Positions 39,701 to 54,700 of a stretch of 64,000 bases of DNA are shown in pieces. Source of the DNA: Opisthocomus hoazin (Eukaryota; Chordata; Aves; Opisthocomiformes; Opisthocomidae). A model generated the notes under the pieces. It worked only from the letters and a program-made list of their open reading frames with translations. It was not told where the DNA came from and made no database searches. Both the position numbers and the translations under genes were made by a program. The DNA is taken from positions 8,122,001 to 8,186,000 of the forward strand of contig NC_134436.1 of assembly GCF_030867145.1 (NCBI RefSeq). The letters run 5' to 3'. Numbering within the stretch: position 1 is the first letter of the stretch; each line of letters begins with the position of its first letter.

Positions 39701-42700
39701 AACAACAAACACAGCAAAACTGTTTGTGCTGCTTCTGCACTGACAAGATGAAAAATACCAGGAACCATCTTCCTAAACTGATTTTTCTAAATGAGTTCCA
39801 ACTTAAAACATTCCTGTCATATTCTGAAATACCAAAGAAAAGTAGCCTTGAGGGACTTCTCACACACAAAGAAAAAGTTATGAATGAAAGCACGTGGCAA
39901 CTGATTTATGCGTGCAAATTCTTGCTTTAAAACAGTTTTCCATTTTTCGCAAGTGTCTATGCTAGAGAAAAAAAAATAAGCGGTGATGTTTTTACCCGTT
40001 TCACTCTGACACTTCGTCTCTCCATCGCATTTCGAATGAAGGGGGGCTTTTTGGATAGCGTCGAACTGTCACTATCACTGCGATTCAGCTGAAAATGAAA
40101 GTGAAAAGCAGGTATTTTTCATGAAACAAACACAAGTAGTGCATACGCACACTGTCAGCAAGATCAGAGGGTTCTGCTAAGTGCTTATAAGCAGTACTAT
40201 GAAGTTTTGTGAAAGGCCACAGTGGACAGCTGCCACCCCAACAGGAGTGCACAACGTGCAACCCATTGGGCATGGCCAGATCCTGCCACAGGCCTTGAGC
40301 TCTGTCCCTTTTTGGGAACAGACTGTACAGAAAGAGAGACACCAAGTTAGGGTACAATATGGGACTATACCCCTGCCCTTCTCCTGTGCAAGTAACTAGG
40401 CTGGCAAAACAGCCTAGAAAAATAAGCTCTAAGTAATAATAACAAAAAAATTACTCTTTTCTAGCATCTGTAAAACATGGACTATTTTATTAAGACACTT
40501 CTCTAGTCACCTGTGTTTTACGCAAACGGTGCAAGAGGTAGGTTTACTTGTAAGCTATGCCCCTGGGTTTTTCAGCTTAAGAGTTGTCATGTTACAGCCA
40601 TACAGCCTGCCTTCTGTTGTGATTGTCTCTAGACCCTTAAAAAGAGCTCAGCTCAAGTAGGGTTTAATTCCCTTCTCATGTTCCTTCTCAAAGCTGGGGG
40701 CGAGGGGCAACAGGCGCGCGGGATCTGCATGTGCTGGGACACAGTGCCTCTACCACCCAAGCACAGGCCACTGCTGCTAATTAAATAAGGTTTGTTTCTA
40801 TGGAAGCACCTGCTTCTGAATCGGAGAAAACCTGCACATCAAATCCGGCTCAGCTGTATTAAGAGCACGCCCGCTCAGGACAGGTCATGCGTGACAAAAC
40901 GCAGTGCTTGCTTGTTTGCCAATTCAATTTAAAAGATGAGTTATTTATAGTTTAGGCTGACCCTCAGTCCAGGAAACAATTGTGAACAAATATTTCAAAG
41001 CAGTGGAAGCGACATCCTGACCCAGTACGTGGCCTGTTCAGTTACCTTCAGACAAAGCACATTGGAGACTTCCAAGCCTTCACAATTTTTTTGCTGACGT
41101 TATCAGGTACTTCCCTTTCCCTTTCTACCAAGCGCTCGTGCTCACCTCATCTAAAGTCAGGTGGACACAGCTAACTCAGTTCAAGTTAGCACAGAACAAT
41201 CTTAAAGCAGCAGGACAGGGTTTGATATGCAGCTTACTCATCCCTGTCTTACAGCAGCCCTTCCAGGTTAGTCTGGGCATCTCAGCAAGCTGCGTGTACC
41301 ACATAATGTGCACATATATATTTTAAAAATTTGTGCTTAATACTGTTAAGTTCCAAGGAAAGATACTGTCTAGGAGGTGAGGATGGAGCAACTTCTGAAG
41401 TCAAAGAGGGAGGGAAGAAAGCAGTGTCAGGTCTCTATGAAAAATTCAGACCAAGTGAACATCGACATCATGCATCCATTAATGAAAACCAGAGTTTATA
41501 ACCTCAGGATTACGTTTTCCTTACCCGGCACACATACTGACTCTGTGGTCCTGGTGAGAATGTTTTTGAGCGGATGATAGTGCTACCTCTGACAAACTGA
41601 GTCTGGGGTGGATTTGCTGCTCTTTTGTCTTTCGGACGAACGACGGTAGAAGACTGTGCAAGGCTCTCTGTGTTTGTCTCTTTATCCACCTGGAAGACAG
41701 ACACTGCAGTGTAAATGCCAGCTTGCCATCGTACCGATGACACGCACCCAGGGCTGTCTGACAGCCACCTGCGACACGTCTCCACTTTCAGTCCCGGAGG
41801 CATCGCGTTCAAAGCCAGATATTCTTCAGCCCTTCTCACGCAGGGTGTCCTGACACTTCCCTCTGTGAACTCAGTAGCTGCTACGTTAACTGCATCGCTC
41901 CCTAAGGGCTCCGCATCCATCGATCGCTGTACAACACAATCGATGCCAGCGAGCTTTGCCTGTTGACCCAGCACCTCCGTGTGACCTGGCAATCTCACAC
42001 AGAACAGAGGCACGATTTTAAAGACCATTCCCTTCCTTGTGGTGCGTCTGCAGCAAAGATCCAAATCGCTGTAGGTACACGCACGGGGAGCACGGGTACA
42101 GCACGCGTTCGTTAGGCTACAGCTGCAGTCAGAATTAAACAGGGTCAAAGCCGCTGTCACATTAATGAAAACAGTTGTCGTGAGCAGCAAAAAGGCCTGA
42201 AACAATGCTATATTAACTGGGACAATACAGTCACGTGGAGTTACTTTAAAATATTTCAAGTAGATAAACAGTTAAACATCAGTGAAGGAACTTTCAAATA
42301 ACTGCTGTAGCCTTGCTCAGCTCAACAGCAGCCCAGTCAGCCGAGCAATGGGAAGCTTAGCTCGCCCTTCTGTTCAAATGGCCCTTGACTTTACCTTCAC
42401 TGCTATTTCCGTGTGCAGCTGGGAATTCAGACTTTCTTCTGTTTCCCACAGAGACTTTCCAGCACAGAATTCTTCCTCCTCCTCTGCTTCATTTTCACTG
42501 ATGTCGTCCTGTTCTTCCTGATCAGGAACGTCTTCGTCTTGCCTGTAATAACAGCTTTGTTACTGCACTGGCCTGTTGTGGACACCGGTCTGGTGCTGCA
42601 GCAGGCGTTACCTCCCGTAAGCTGCTGGACAGAAACACGTCCCCAAGGCAGCCAGCTGTACCTGGCAGGCCCTGCAGCCACTGAGGCTGCACAAACACAG

Positions 42701-45700
42701 CCTTGTAAGGGGATAACTGAAACCGGAGTGAAGCTGCACCAGAAGGCAACCAATACGGCCAAAAACTTCACACTGATCTTGCTTCGAAAGAAGCAAGCCG
42801 AGGGTTCAGCCCCGTGGTCTGAGATTGAGGCGAGCGCATCTTAAAGGGGGATCTCAAGACGCCATTAATCTTAGTTCAAAAAGTGTTGCTGGACAAAACT
42901 GAAGCATTGTTTCAACACCCTTTTCAGCTCCTTTGAACTCGCAGCTGGCTTCTCCATCAAACCCACTGGTCAGGTTGGCTTTTTATTTTAAATGTCGGGC
43001 TTCATTAATAAAGTTTGAGTCTCAACCATGTGAACAACAGCCAAAATTAATATTCAGGCAAAGCCCTGAACCATACAGTGGAGCTTTCACAGACATCCAC
43101 AGAACATCATACAAATAACAAAATTAGTGTAGTGCTATTGACCGTTTTCAACGTTTATCAGCTTTGTTCTCCTTTCCCAAGCACAACCTCCAGAACAGAA
43201 GAAACAGGATTTTTCACCAAAACAAAAAGAGACAGAAGAAGCCTCCTGCAGCTCTGTGTCATCTGCTTCATTCTCTGCACATGAATCCCCAAACGCTCTG
43301 ATCATCCCACAACGCCAGGACGGTGGGATGCCACCTACCAGCTCTCTCCACTCGTTAAAGTGCTTCTGCTTTCCTCCAGTTTCTTCTCCACAGCTTCCAG
43401 TTCGACAGCTGTCTGCTCTAAGAGCGCCGAGACAGAGTCCTGAGGAGAGCAAGAGGCTTCTCGTGAAGACACGACTCCCACAAGCTGCGAAGTGCCCAGC
43501 CTTTCTGGCCAGAACCGCCCCAGCCCGCTTTCCTCTGGCGGCAGAGCGAGCTGTAGCCTCTGCGCCTGGGTTGTTCAAGCAGTCTGGTGCGCACACCGCG
43601 CTCGGTCACGCCTGTGCGAGCGTGCCTGGCCCACCTCCCCCCGTGACACAAGCGTATGCACGTGTGCAGCGACAGGCTGAGCGTACTGCATGCCATGCGC
43701 GTGCCACGGTCAGCCTGCATCTCGACTCCTTCAGCAAGTCCATTGCAGCGAGGTGAGCTGTCTAGTGGGAAGAGAGGCAAGAGCTCACACGTCACACCAG
43801 ACCACATACCACATCCCTCAGCTTTGCGAGGAGCAGATTTCAGTTAGTATTTAGCCCAGGACACGGGCACATCTGTAATCGACACGTTAATTATTTTGCT
43901 GCACTTAATGGCATTTTCAAGTTCTAAATATAAACACGCCAGCCTTCACTTCTCGTCTGTTGTAACAGCCCTTCAGCCACATAAACCCTCTCATCAGTAC
44001 CGTTCAGAAGAGATCGGTTTGAGGCAAGCAAAGTTGTTCTTACTGTTTTTTCAGTGCAGGGTACTTCAGAGTGAATGCTTCCTTGTTTACTTTTCCTGTT
44101 TTGCTTCTGCAGATACTTATAACTAAGGAGGTTATACCAACGGGTTGATTTCTCTCCGGATCTACATATTTCAGCAAGGCTAATCTGTGCTCCACCCTGT
44201 TGAGAGCAAAACCACAGTTTCAGTGTCATACTAAAATGAATGACTACCATGCCAGTAAGAAGCAGCCAAAGTGAAAATCCAGGACTACCTGACTTCAGCA
44301 AGCTTAACGAAAAGAAAAATTGCCCTGTTTATCCCCATTTTGACAGCACTAACAATGCTTTATGTTTAATTATTTTTAACACTGTCTGGGGCTTTCAATC
44401 CAAGTAGCAATGCTTTATGTTTAATTATTTTAACACTGTCTAGGGCTTTCAGTCCAAGTAGCAGGTGTTTCACTGCAGCTCCTGCGTAGGTGTATGAACA
44501 GTGCTACTGCAGCCAGGATAAATTACAGTCAGAGCTTCAAAGAAAAAGAGAAAAGAACAGGAGACAAAGACTCCCTTTCAAGAAATTTGCAAGGCTGACA
44601 GAAATCACTGCCTCAGACTGAGATGCTTTAGCTTTGTACATTCCATTCCTCTTCATCTGCCCTGTCATTTTTTACTGCGTTATATTTAGTACGCATCCCG
44701 ACATCTTCAAAACCAAAGTAAAACTGATTTGCAATTTATTGAAGCCATATCTGAGTGGACTCTACTGCACCAGCCCAGTCCAGCAGACTGCACACTGAGC
44801 ACACCTCCTGCAAGTCAGCGTGCTCCCACCAGCAAACCCCATTTGGCAAACAGGTGCTGTCCCGAACCCAAGTGTGCTTTGCAAAGCAAGTGAAGGAAGA
44901 AATGCCGAAACACCGTAAAACGTGTACCCTCCAGCCATGGAACACGTGCAGGACAAAACATCAACTCTTCTGTAACTTAATAGTTGCTTATGTCTCAGCT
45001 CAACGCACCCTACTCACGTTCGGGACTTCACTGCTCCAGAAATAGTTCTGTTAAAATCAACTTGCTTGGGTAATACTGAACAACAAAAAAGCTCTTCTCG
45101 CAACAGGGGGCAGCTGGCTGTGGCAATACGAGCACTCAAAAAAACTATACGCCTATGGATTTTAATAGTGTAGATTAACAGCAGTTTTTAAAAAATCCTT
45201 TAGAGAGCTTTAATATTCTACAGGGGCTTCCAAATTCCTGGAAGTCCATTCTCAATTACATTACAACAAATGTTTCCAAAGGGAAGAAAAATAGGTAGGG
45301 TTTCACGTTAAATCATGAGAGAAGGGAAATCTAGTAGTCTGACAAAGTCATCAGTAGTTCTGCAATAAAACACTTATCTAAGAGTTTTTTTTTCCCCCCA
45401 ATGAAAGTTGTTACTGCAAAGAACACTGTCTGGAAGAGATCACATAGCTAAGGACTGTCAAGGAAAGTTTCACAGAATTTGCTGCACTTCAGTTTAAAAT
45501 TTTGTCTAATTAAAAAGAGGAAACAAACATAAACATATTAAAACAGAGATTAATACTAACCAAACATTCTTCAAGGTGAGACTTATCTACAGTGCAAACA
45601 TCGACTCTTAACGTCTTCTGGCGTAAAGCCGGGTAAGAGATAGAAACCCAAAATACTTCATTGTACACAAGATTGTCTGAAGCTTCCACCGGTCTCGTGC

Positions 45701-48700
45701 GAAACAAGCAGCTTGTGCTTTCGGAACAGGGCAGGACAGCCACGCGAATGTTCCTGTTGGAAAAGGCGTTGCAATCAGTACTACCATACAGGTTTGCAGT
45801 TCCCTCCTTTGCAACAGCTCCGTAAATCTGTAGGCGAAATTCATCCTAAGCACCGTGGACGCTACTGTCCTATCCTATTCTTTGGAATATCAGTCAACTG
45901 AGATAAAAGGAACATCTTGTCTCAACATCAGAGACATGAAGTGGCACGTAGACTTCATCCTTCTGAATCTTGTAACCACACATCACGGGGTTGTGTTCTA
46001 CACGGCTGGGGACGCCTGTGCAACTCGTCACGCTGCTAACACACCCCGTTGTAGGTACACACAGCTACGCAAAAATGAATCAAGTTTTTGTCAGCTTATT
46101 CAGCGCACGGCTGAATTTAAAACACTTGCACCGAGAATGAGTCTCGTAGCAGCACCAACGCCCCCCCTCCGCTCCCTGCAGTTGCTCTGGGCGCTGCCAC
46201 AGTCAAGCTGGCCAGTGCTAATTCCTGGCAAGTCTTTTCCTGGCAAATACAGACCTTTGAGGAAAAAACTGCACCTTATTTCAGTCTGCAGGTTTATTAG
46301 TTCATAAATGTTGCTACACATAAACAAAGTGTAGAAGCATTTCAGAAAGTGTAAATTTTTAAGAGCGTGAAAAACCAAAACCCAACATCTGTTTAATTCC
46401 CACTGGAATCTAATACGAATACTTCCAGAGTGTTTACTTCACCCACTTACACTTTTTGATCTTGTTGTAACAGCAGTGCTGGAACATTACTCAGCTGGAT
46501 GACGAGTATTGCAAACTGTTTATTTTTATCATCATATCTGAATTGGAAAGATACAAAAAAGCAGTCTTATTAGAGAAGTCTGCCTTGGACTCCACCAATG
46601 AGTATTCCATTTGTTTCAGTAACACAAACAAACTACATTAAAAATTTACAAACCAGACAAAACTATAAAGGGACTTGCCTACAGTTTAAGGCAAAACCAG
46701 TTTCATATTACATGACGTTTTGCTACCAGAACATCCAGAATTTAGAACAGTCCACAACATCCAGAACTTAGGGATTCAGATACAAAGGACTACAGATCTG
46801 ACCAAAACACACTGCTTTTCCTGGGGTCTAGCTAAATTGCTGTATTGAAAGGCTTTATATAATGACTGCAACAGAAAAAAGTGACAAGTAGGAATACTTG
46901 AAGTACAGCGGTGAAGGTGTTATGGGTAACCATTGTTTTACTGCTGCCGGCCATGACAAGAGAGTTTTGCAGTACTTATTTTTCCTCAGATCGTAAATAG
47001 CCTTCCACTAAGTCATCCAAGGACGGTGCCCGTGCACCTGCCTTCCGATGCCTTCTGGATTCACGCGTGGTCAATGGTTACGACTGTCGTTTACTCTCAG
47101 CAGTTTTCCCCCACAAGCTGCACGCTAAAGGAGACATCAAGCCAGCAAGAGGCTTTCTCCCACCCAGCACTGCCAGTGCCCCCATTGCTGGTTTGCACCC
47201 TCATACCACACTGTCACCAGTCGACTTCCACTGACGTGAAAGAGGATAACTGGGCCAAGGACCCCCTGGGGTTGAGCATAATTCTCAATTACACTTCAAA
47301 GAGGGCATTAGGTAGTTCATACTAATAGGACAGGATAAACAGGATAAGAAAACAGAAGAGAAAGTACTATCTTTTAAATCTGATCTATCAATCTTTCCAC
47401 TGGAAGGAAAATCCAATAAAAATGTGCAGCGCTTACCTCATTGCAATTTGCACTTTAGCTGTCCCAACTGCTTCTGTATCATCACTGTCAAACACCATCA
47501 CTTCTGACACGCATGGTCTGAAAGAAATCAAAGACTATTAAGGACTTGATTTCTCTCTTATTGAAGTGCTAGCATTTAGGTGATACCAGACCTTCTCCCT
47601 TCCATTCAGGGGTTGGGTATATGGATTTTGTAAAATTAGCAGCTAAAAGGAAGCCCATTTAAGAAGCAAGGGCAATCATCCTTAGAGGTATGTATTACAG
47701 TGCTTATCAGCAGAAAGTCATATGCCTTCCCCCTTCGCTGCCAAAAAAAGCCACACAAAAGACTGCAAAAATAAGACAGAGGGGGATTTTTCAAGGGTTC
47801 CCTTGACTGGATTTCAGTAAAGACAGCTGACTGCCCAGCAACAGAAATAAGACTTAACAACTGCAATCCTGTCCTGCATCAGGACAGCAAAAATTCTCAA
47901 GTTTGATTAGATTTAAGTCCTTCCTTTGTTTCTTCAAGGAATCAAGCTTCCCTAAGCACATTAGAAGTGACAGAGTACGCTGACAGGTCTTCCTTGGAAC
48001 ACCTTCCTGCATCGTTTCCCTCCCAGCGTACTACTCCTCCAACGTTTTCTGCACTGGAAGTCCCCAAAACTACATTCGTTGTCTGACTGACTCGGAGGCT
48101 ATGCTGCAGCACACAAAAACAGCATTAGCATTCTTCTCAGTATTTTCCGTATCACTTAGCACTCTCCTGCATTTCGCTACATTTCAGCTACAGAGGACAA
48201 AGGTGTTGCTCATCCTACCCTCACCATTTGTTACAGGCATCAAAATGATACTTGTCGTCATTACAGAGGTTGGCAAGCCAACAACCCAAACAACACTGAG
48301 GAGCATCGGGCGTGCGAGGGTGCTTGGGATGCCTTCTGCGACTGTCACACGCTGTCCCTCCTCCCCTCTCTGCAGGGGGTATGTGGGGGCCCTGCGACAC
48401 CCACCCGTCCGACTGCCTCGCTGGAGCCCGGGGGGGTCTGGTTTACGCAAGCATGGCACTTTCTTGTCAAAGTGAATCGTGCTATAAACTTAAAAAATTA
48501 CTCATTTATCTAGAGAATTAATGAAGATAATAAATGAGTGAATGGGGGGAACATGAGATCAGCAATTTTTCACCTCTACAGTCATGTCTTGCCGCAAATG
48601 ACCCCACGATACATCTCAATGCCAATAAAAACAGCAGGAAAACCCCCGTCAGATGCAGCCAAACCAGGTATCAGTAAGATCAGCACCTTCCAGGGAACTT

Positions 48701-51700
48701 TTGGTCAAACCACCCCAAGTAGCTTTAACAAGCAGCGAGGGAGGTCCAGACGCCCGGCAAGCGCAGTGACCCCCAGCTCCAGCTATAAGCTGCGCACTTA
48801 GGGGGAGAAGTCCTGCAGTGATCCAAGCACTCGGGAACTGCATCGCAGCACGTACGCATCCACGAGGCAGTCCAAGGTGCTTCTGCCACCTCCTCAAACA
48901 TCCCAAAGCCTCTCACGCTGACGGAGGGCTGTCACCGACACCAGAACGGCTGACTGGCAGGAGGGAACTTTACGCCTGCCAGATGGCTGCGCCACCCCGG
49001 CAAGGCAGCAGTCACAGCTTACCAGCCCCTCCACAAACAGAGCAGCTGTTCACACGGTTCTCTGCGAGCTTGCTTTCAGCTCCTTCTATTACGGGAAGCA
49101 CGGGTCATTTAGATAATCAAATTCAACCTGCTCATAGTTCTTTTCAGAAGTATCAAGAAATCTTGAGATTGAGAACTTTAGCCACCAAATTACAAAAAAA
49201 GATCATAGCCAATGATCTTTTATATACAGCATTATTCGAGCTGACTCCTGTGTGCAAAGCTGAGTCACTGGCTTCTTCCTAGAGAGAGATCTGATGTCTA
49301 CCTTTGTACAGACGCCTCATACACCCCGCTATCTCCAGCAACAGATTCATCAGACACTGCAGCCGACACACACGCCACCTTCAGTGCCGTCCCTCCGGCT
49401 GTATTTATACCTATCAGAAAAGCAAAGAGGAAAATCAAAAACAGGCGTTAATGAGAACGAACTGGCTGGATCCTGAGCAGCTTTTATTCGTACCCTCCCC
49501 CTGAACTGCATTTTTCCCCCGCCCAAGTATCGTTAAGCAACAGCACGTTTCCGCAGACAGAGAGGACACCGGTGGGGCGGGCTGTGCTCAGCAGCCACGG
49601 TGAAGTCAGTGCTTCAGCAACATCCCTGAATGCCCTGGAGAACAAACGGCCCCTGGGCAAGCAGAGGAACAGCCCGCGCGGTGGGGGCGAGAGGAGGGCT
49701 TCCATCGCACCGTCGGTGCCCGTTTCATCGCTGGGTGCTGCAGCGACCTGAGGTTAGACACCGGCTGTGCTGAGTGCATGGCAGCCAGCTACCCCGGCAC
49801 CTCCACGGGTGCAAGTCCTCGCAGGAGGAACGAGGAGTCCTCAACACGAGAAGTGGCTTCCAGAGGACTGGGATGGCAGGGAGGTACCCACGACGAGATG
49901 GGCAATGTGCAGAAGCAGCAGAACTTCTAAATTCTAGTGAAGTGATAAATATGAACCAATAAAACCGCTCTTACTGCAGGTCATCCTTAAGCAGGTAGTA
50001 GGCCTTCTGGTCCTAGCTACCCAGCGAGCAGTGGCTGGGCAAAGGCTGCTGACCAAGCGTGGATCCTGTGGAGGGGTGTATCCTGCCTGGAGAGCTCATA
50101 CCACGTTTAGCTTCAAGGAAGGGGAACAGCGAAAACCCACCACCCGCCTATCCCTAAACCCAAAAGGTTAGTGTACACAGGACTGAAGATAGGTCCAGAA
50201 AGACCAGGTTAACAAGCTAAACATGGAGAGGAAGAGAGATTATAGGATTTAAAGTAGCAGCCACATGCAGGAACGCAGGGAGAAGGACATAGGGAAGAGA
50301 AACCAAGGAAGCTGAAGCAAGGAGGTCTGCACAGAGGTAGATTTCTTGTGCTATAAGACAGGGAAAGACACGCCCCGGAAACTTCTGCAAATTCTGCACC
50401 TTTTCACTTGAACCATCATAACATTTCTGCAGAGAGATGCTCCAGCCGAGAGTCTGGAGAACTCTGCCTGCCAAGGAGGCTAACGAGCACTGGGACGTAC
50501 CCAGCTCGCAGCTCTCCCTCACTGTCGGGGCTCTGGGAGACCTGCTCCAAGAGGCTCTCCTCTTTCAGAACTGGTCCCCCTTTCCTGTAGCCTTAGGAAA
50601 GCACATGCCCTCAAACCAAGATACGGTTTCCATCCCATATTTTCTTTATTGCAAAGCAAGTTTAGGTGGCTTGGGTGGGGTTGTTTGTTTTTTTTGTTTT
50701 TTTTTTGTTTTTTTTCACAGTCTCACAAAGCCACTTGAATGAAAAACAGCTTTGAAAAAACTTTCATGCAAAAAGTGTGCAAGCTCAGCAGAGGGTTATG
50801 GAATAATATTAAGGACTTGTTCTACAGTCAGCAGTAGAGGGTGCTACAGGTGACACGACTATATTGAGTGCGTATATGCAGTTTTGGTCCTTTATCCATG
50901 TATTTTTTGACAGCATCACCGAATAGTATTTTTCATCTTGGTATTCCCATGGAACCGTTGGACAGAAATACACGTCCAGACCTTTTCCCCATAGGCCAAA
51001 CCACATGAATAAAAGTTTGCATCTGTGACACAACAGATCAGTGAGTACCTGAAGCAGATGGATCCATTTAATACTGGCCTTCACAGTTTATCCCATCCAC
51101 CCTCCTGCCGTGCGCAAGGGCCTGGCCCCTGCTGCACTCCTGGTCATAGGCTATGCTGGAGGTATGTGGGCAGGGTCAAAACTATGTTACTTCTCTCCTC
51201 TATGCTGCTTTGTACCTCCTGTTCCATGGGTTTAATATGAAAATAATTTCTTCCCCACTGGCTGGCTTTCAAGATCAAGTTGTTTGAGTTTTACACACCG
51301 CTCCCAGAAATGCCGCTCCAGGAATCCTTTTGCATGAGGTTTGCTTACTGGGAAGGACACCGCAGATTGGTGTCCATGTGCTTAACCTCTTTTTCTCCTT
51401 CATTTACCAATGCCATCTAAGTGTTTCAACCCAGAAAGCCTTCATTTTTGATCTCTTTACCTGAGCACCTTGCAGCCAAGCGGGCAGAACACAGAGGGTG
51501 CCCAAAACCCAGCAGTGAAGTGGGTATCTGGTTGCACAGCAGAATGCTAAAGTGTAAACCTGAATCAAGGTGAACGGTTCCCTGGAAAGGATTCATCATG
51601 CAGCCATCCTTTCCCTTACTTTTTTTTGCAAAGGACTTGGAAGCTCAGCTGTGCAAGTCTTACACACACACTGAACCTGTAACTTCTTCACGTGGCTATT

Positions 51701-54700
51701 TCACTCAAAATTTGGATTTTCTGTTTTAAGCCTTAAGTCTCTAAAGAGGTATCACACTAGAAAGAAAGTTTATGGAAGAGTTCAGAACTGGATCAACTCT
51801 CTTCTATACTTGAAGCAGGCAGATAACACTTCCCATGTTTTTTCACTCATACCAAGAATTTAAAGTTTGCTCTGCACTTCCTGCCACTCCCCCTTCCACA
51901 GGCTCTCCTGGACGCACCATGACAAGGCCTTGAAAAGCCACGTCATGCACTGTCCTCGCATCCGCGCCATTTCCTCCGAGAACGCCAGACTCCACCAGAT
52001 TCCAGGTTTTGCTATTAGTTTCACCTAAACCCCTCTGGTATCACACAGGTGAGAGAGGAAACCATTTTTTTCAGCCTCAAAGGCAGCAGAGGTTCTGTTC
52101 TAACAGAAACAAAAAGCAAACCCCCCAGACATATACTGTTCAGCTCTGTTTACGGGAACACGTGAGCATGCTTTGCCCACGAGGCCCAGCACTGACCACC
52201 CCAGATCCAGCCACCGCGTTTCGGGTGTTGCACTGAACCCCCCCAGAATGCCTGAGGAGTAAAATCTCATCTCGTTATTGCCCTGAAATAAACTACTTAT
52301 GGTGATTATTTTGTCTGCTGACTGGCTAACAGCAATAATCACTTAATCTGCTTAACACCTGAGCTTTCACTTTACCAGCCTTGACAAATCTTGGAGAGCT
52401 AAAAAGGTTAAAACTAATCAGCGCCCAGTTCTAATACGAATAATTAGTGTTCCCCACTCAAAGACGTAATACCTCTTGCTTGTAGGAAAACGGTGGCTCC
52501 AAGGGGAAGATCTGCACCCGTGTTTTTTGTTGTATTTTAAATAGTGTCAGCGTTCTCAGTGCAGAAGGCGGCGACAACATGGTGCTAGGTGCCTTTATTC
52601 GCGTGGGCTGCTTCATAATCCCGTGAAAAACAGAAACAAACTGCGCTGCTGGTTCCTACGACTACAGCTTGCAAGTTTATATTGCCTTTAAAGTTCTTCT
52701 TCGCTGCAGTTACAAATCCAGTCATTTCACTCATCTCCATTGGATTTAACCCAGCCGCAGTCCCAAGGGTTTCAGACAGGCCCCAGCACGAGTGCCCGGA
52801 CTGCTGCCTACTGCCTTCCATCCTCCTCAGCCCAGCCATCATTCTAAAACAGGACGAACCCTGCCCACCCACCAGCAAGCCATATGCATGTATGAGAACA
52901 TCCACTATCTCTAAATGTCTTATTTTATCATGCTCACAAGCTAAACACGTTTTTGTTGCTAAGAGACCATCCCCCTCAAAACAGCAGAAATTCAAGCACA
53001 GCCTCGACATGTCTGCTCAGCGCACGTTAATAAATTCATTGCCACGGAGTTACTGGGAACCAGAGCAAGACGTGTACGCTGAGGTGGTGGGGCCAGATTT
53101 TTATTACAATTTGTTAACTATTGTTAACTATTAAGCCAAATGGCTTTCCCAGCCTTCCTCAAAAGCTTGGCCAAAAAGTTTGTGTCAATATGGCATTATA
53201 TGCCTCCCAGATCCAAAACACCAGGCGACATTCTGAATAGTTTAGTGCCAAATTAAACCACGAACCCCAGCACAACCATTTATATTTGCACATGAAATCC
53301 CTGTAATTTGTGTACACATGCATCTAAGTACACTGACAACCACACCTAGATACTGTCTTCCACAAGACTCCTCAGATCACTGGTATTTTCCATGTACAAA
53401 CTGAAAAACCAACCCCTTCTCCCAAACAAGACAGAACACACAGCTGAATACACTTTTCAACACAAAGGTATCGAGATGACAGGCAGCTTTTGAAATACTT
53501 GCTTCTCAGTGCCTTACAAAGTGCATGAAAAATAAATGCATGCATGCGCATGCAAATAGTTTGTTGCCATACCTTGACCTAGATGTTTGTCTCCTGCTCG
53601 AGGCTCTTCCAGTCTACAGCTGCCGCTCCCAGTGTTTAGGGTGAGTTCTGAGAGATTTGTACTTATCTCTGCATCATCAAAATCCATATGGCTTGAAAAG
53701 GCATCACCAGCTAGGAGTGGGTCTATCACCAGCGGAGAGCAAGGCGGAGATGGAGAAGAGAGAGATGACCGAGGAGACAGCGATGTCATGGATTTTGGAG
53801 TACCAGCCAACGATCTCAGTGCCTGTATGCGACTGGTGGGATCTGCTTTGTGAGTTTTCGCGACTTCATTTTCGTGAATAGTGGTGATACAGCCTGACGG
53901 TCTAAATCCAGTGGCTCCTTCTAAGAGCAAGTCAAGCTTGTTTTGATAGTCCGAGTCCAACTGCTCCAACTGCTCCAAGTGCTCGTAGTAGAGATCAGAG
54001 AAACTGGCTGAGGTGGACGAATCCTGGCTGGAGGTGGCAAGAGATCCTCTGCTAGATGCGAGAGAACCAGGGCTGCTGCTCGAGGAGAGCGAAAGCATGC
54101 TGGTGGAGAGACTGAAGGAAACAAGTCAGAAAAGCATTATACTGCATCTCCTGATTTCTCAGGAAAACACTGCAATGTCACCAAATCTCTACGCCCACAT
54201 GGTACGTTTTGCTTTGTTAGCTCAGGCCATACGCGTTAGTCCCCACAACGATCCAGAACCACAGCCTACCCAGCGGTAAAGCTGGGTCACTTTTCACTAA
54301 AAATAATACAGTTCATACACATTTTTCTACTCAACATATCAACCTCATAAGAATCCTTGTTTAGCCAAAACAACTCTAATGAATAGTTTCAAGTCAATTC
54401 AAATTAGTGACAACATTTTCCTCCCACATCTGTCTGGAAGAAAACCCTACGGTTCCCGTTAATCTCCAAAGCAGACCACAAAAACCAGCAAGGCCCATGC
54501 AAGAAGATGAAGTTATTGCAACAAACTGTCTGACCATATGGAAATTTTCCTCCATCTGCCTCCATCTCGGACCCCCGGCCAAAAGGCAACATCACCGCTG
54601 CCTGGAACTGGCCCCCGGAGATGACAGCAGCCAGCAGTTACCAGAAAGCTGGCAGGATTTACCTATGTGAAAGACTGCTACTTGGAATCCAGGGCCAGGA

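Noticed and set aside
43135-43807. Open frames of 129-166 codons around a WWC1 exon
   Set aside because: They run through the real exon 43339-43439 in other frames or on the other strand and have no independent support.
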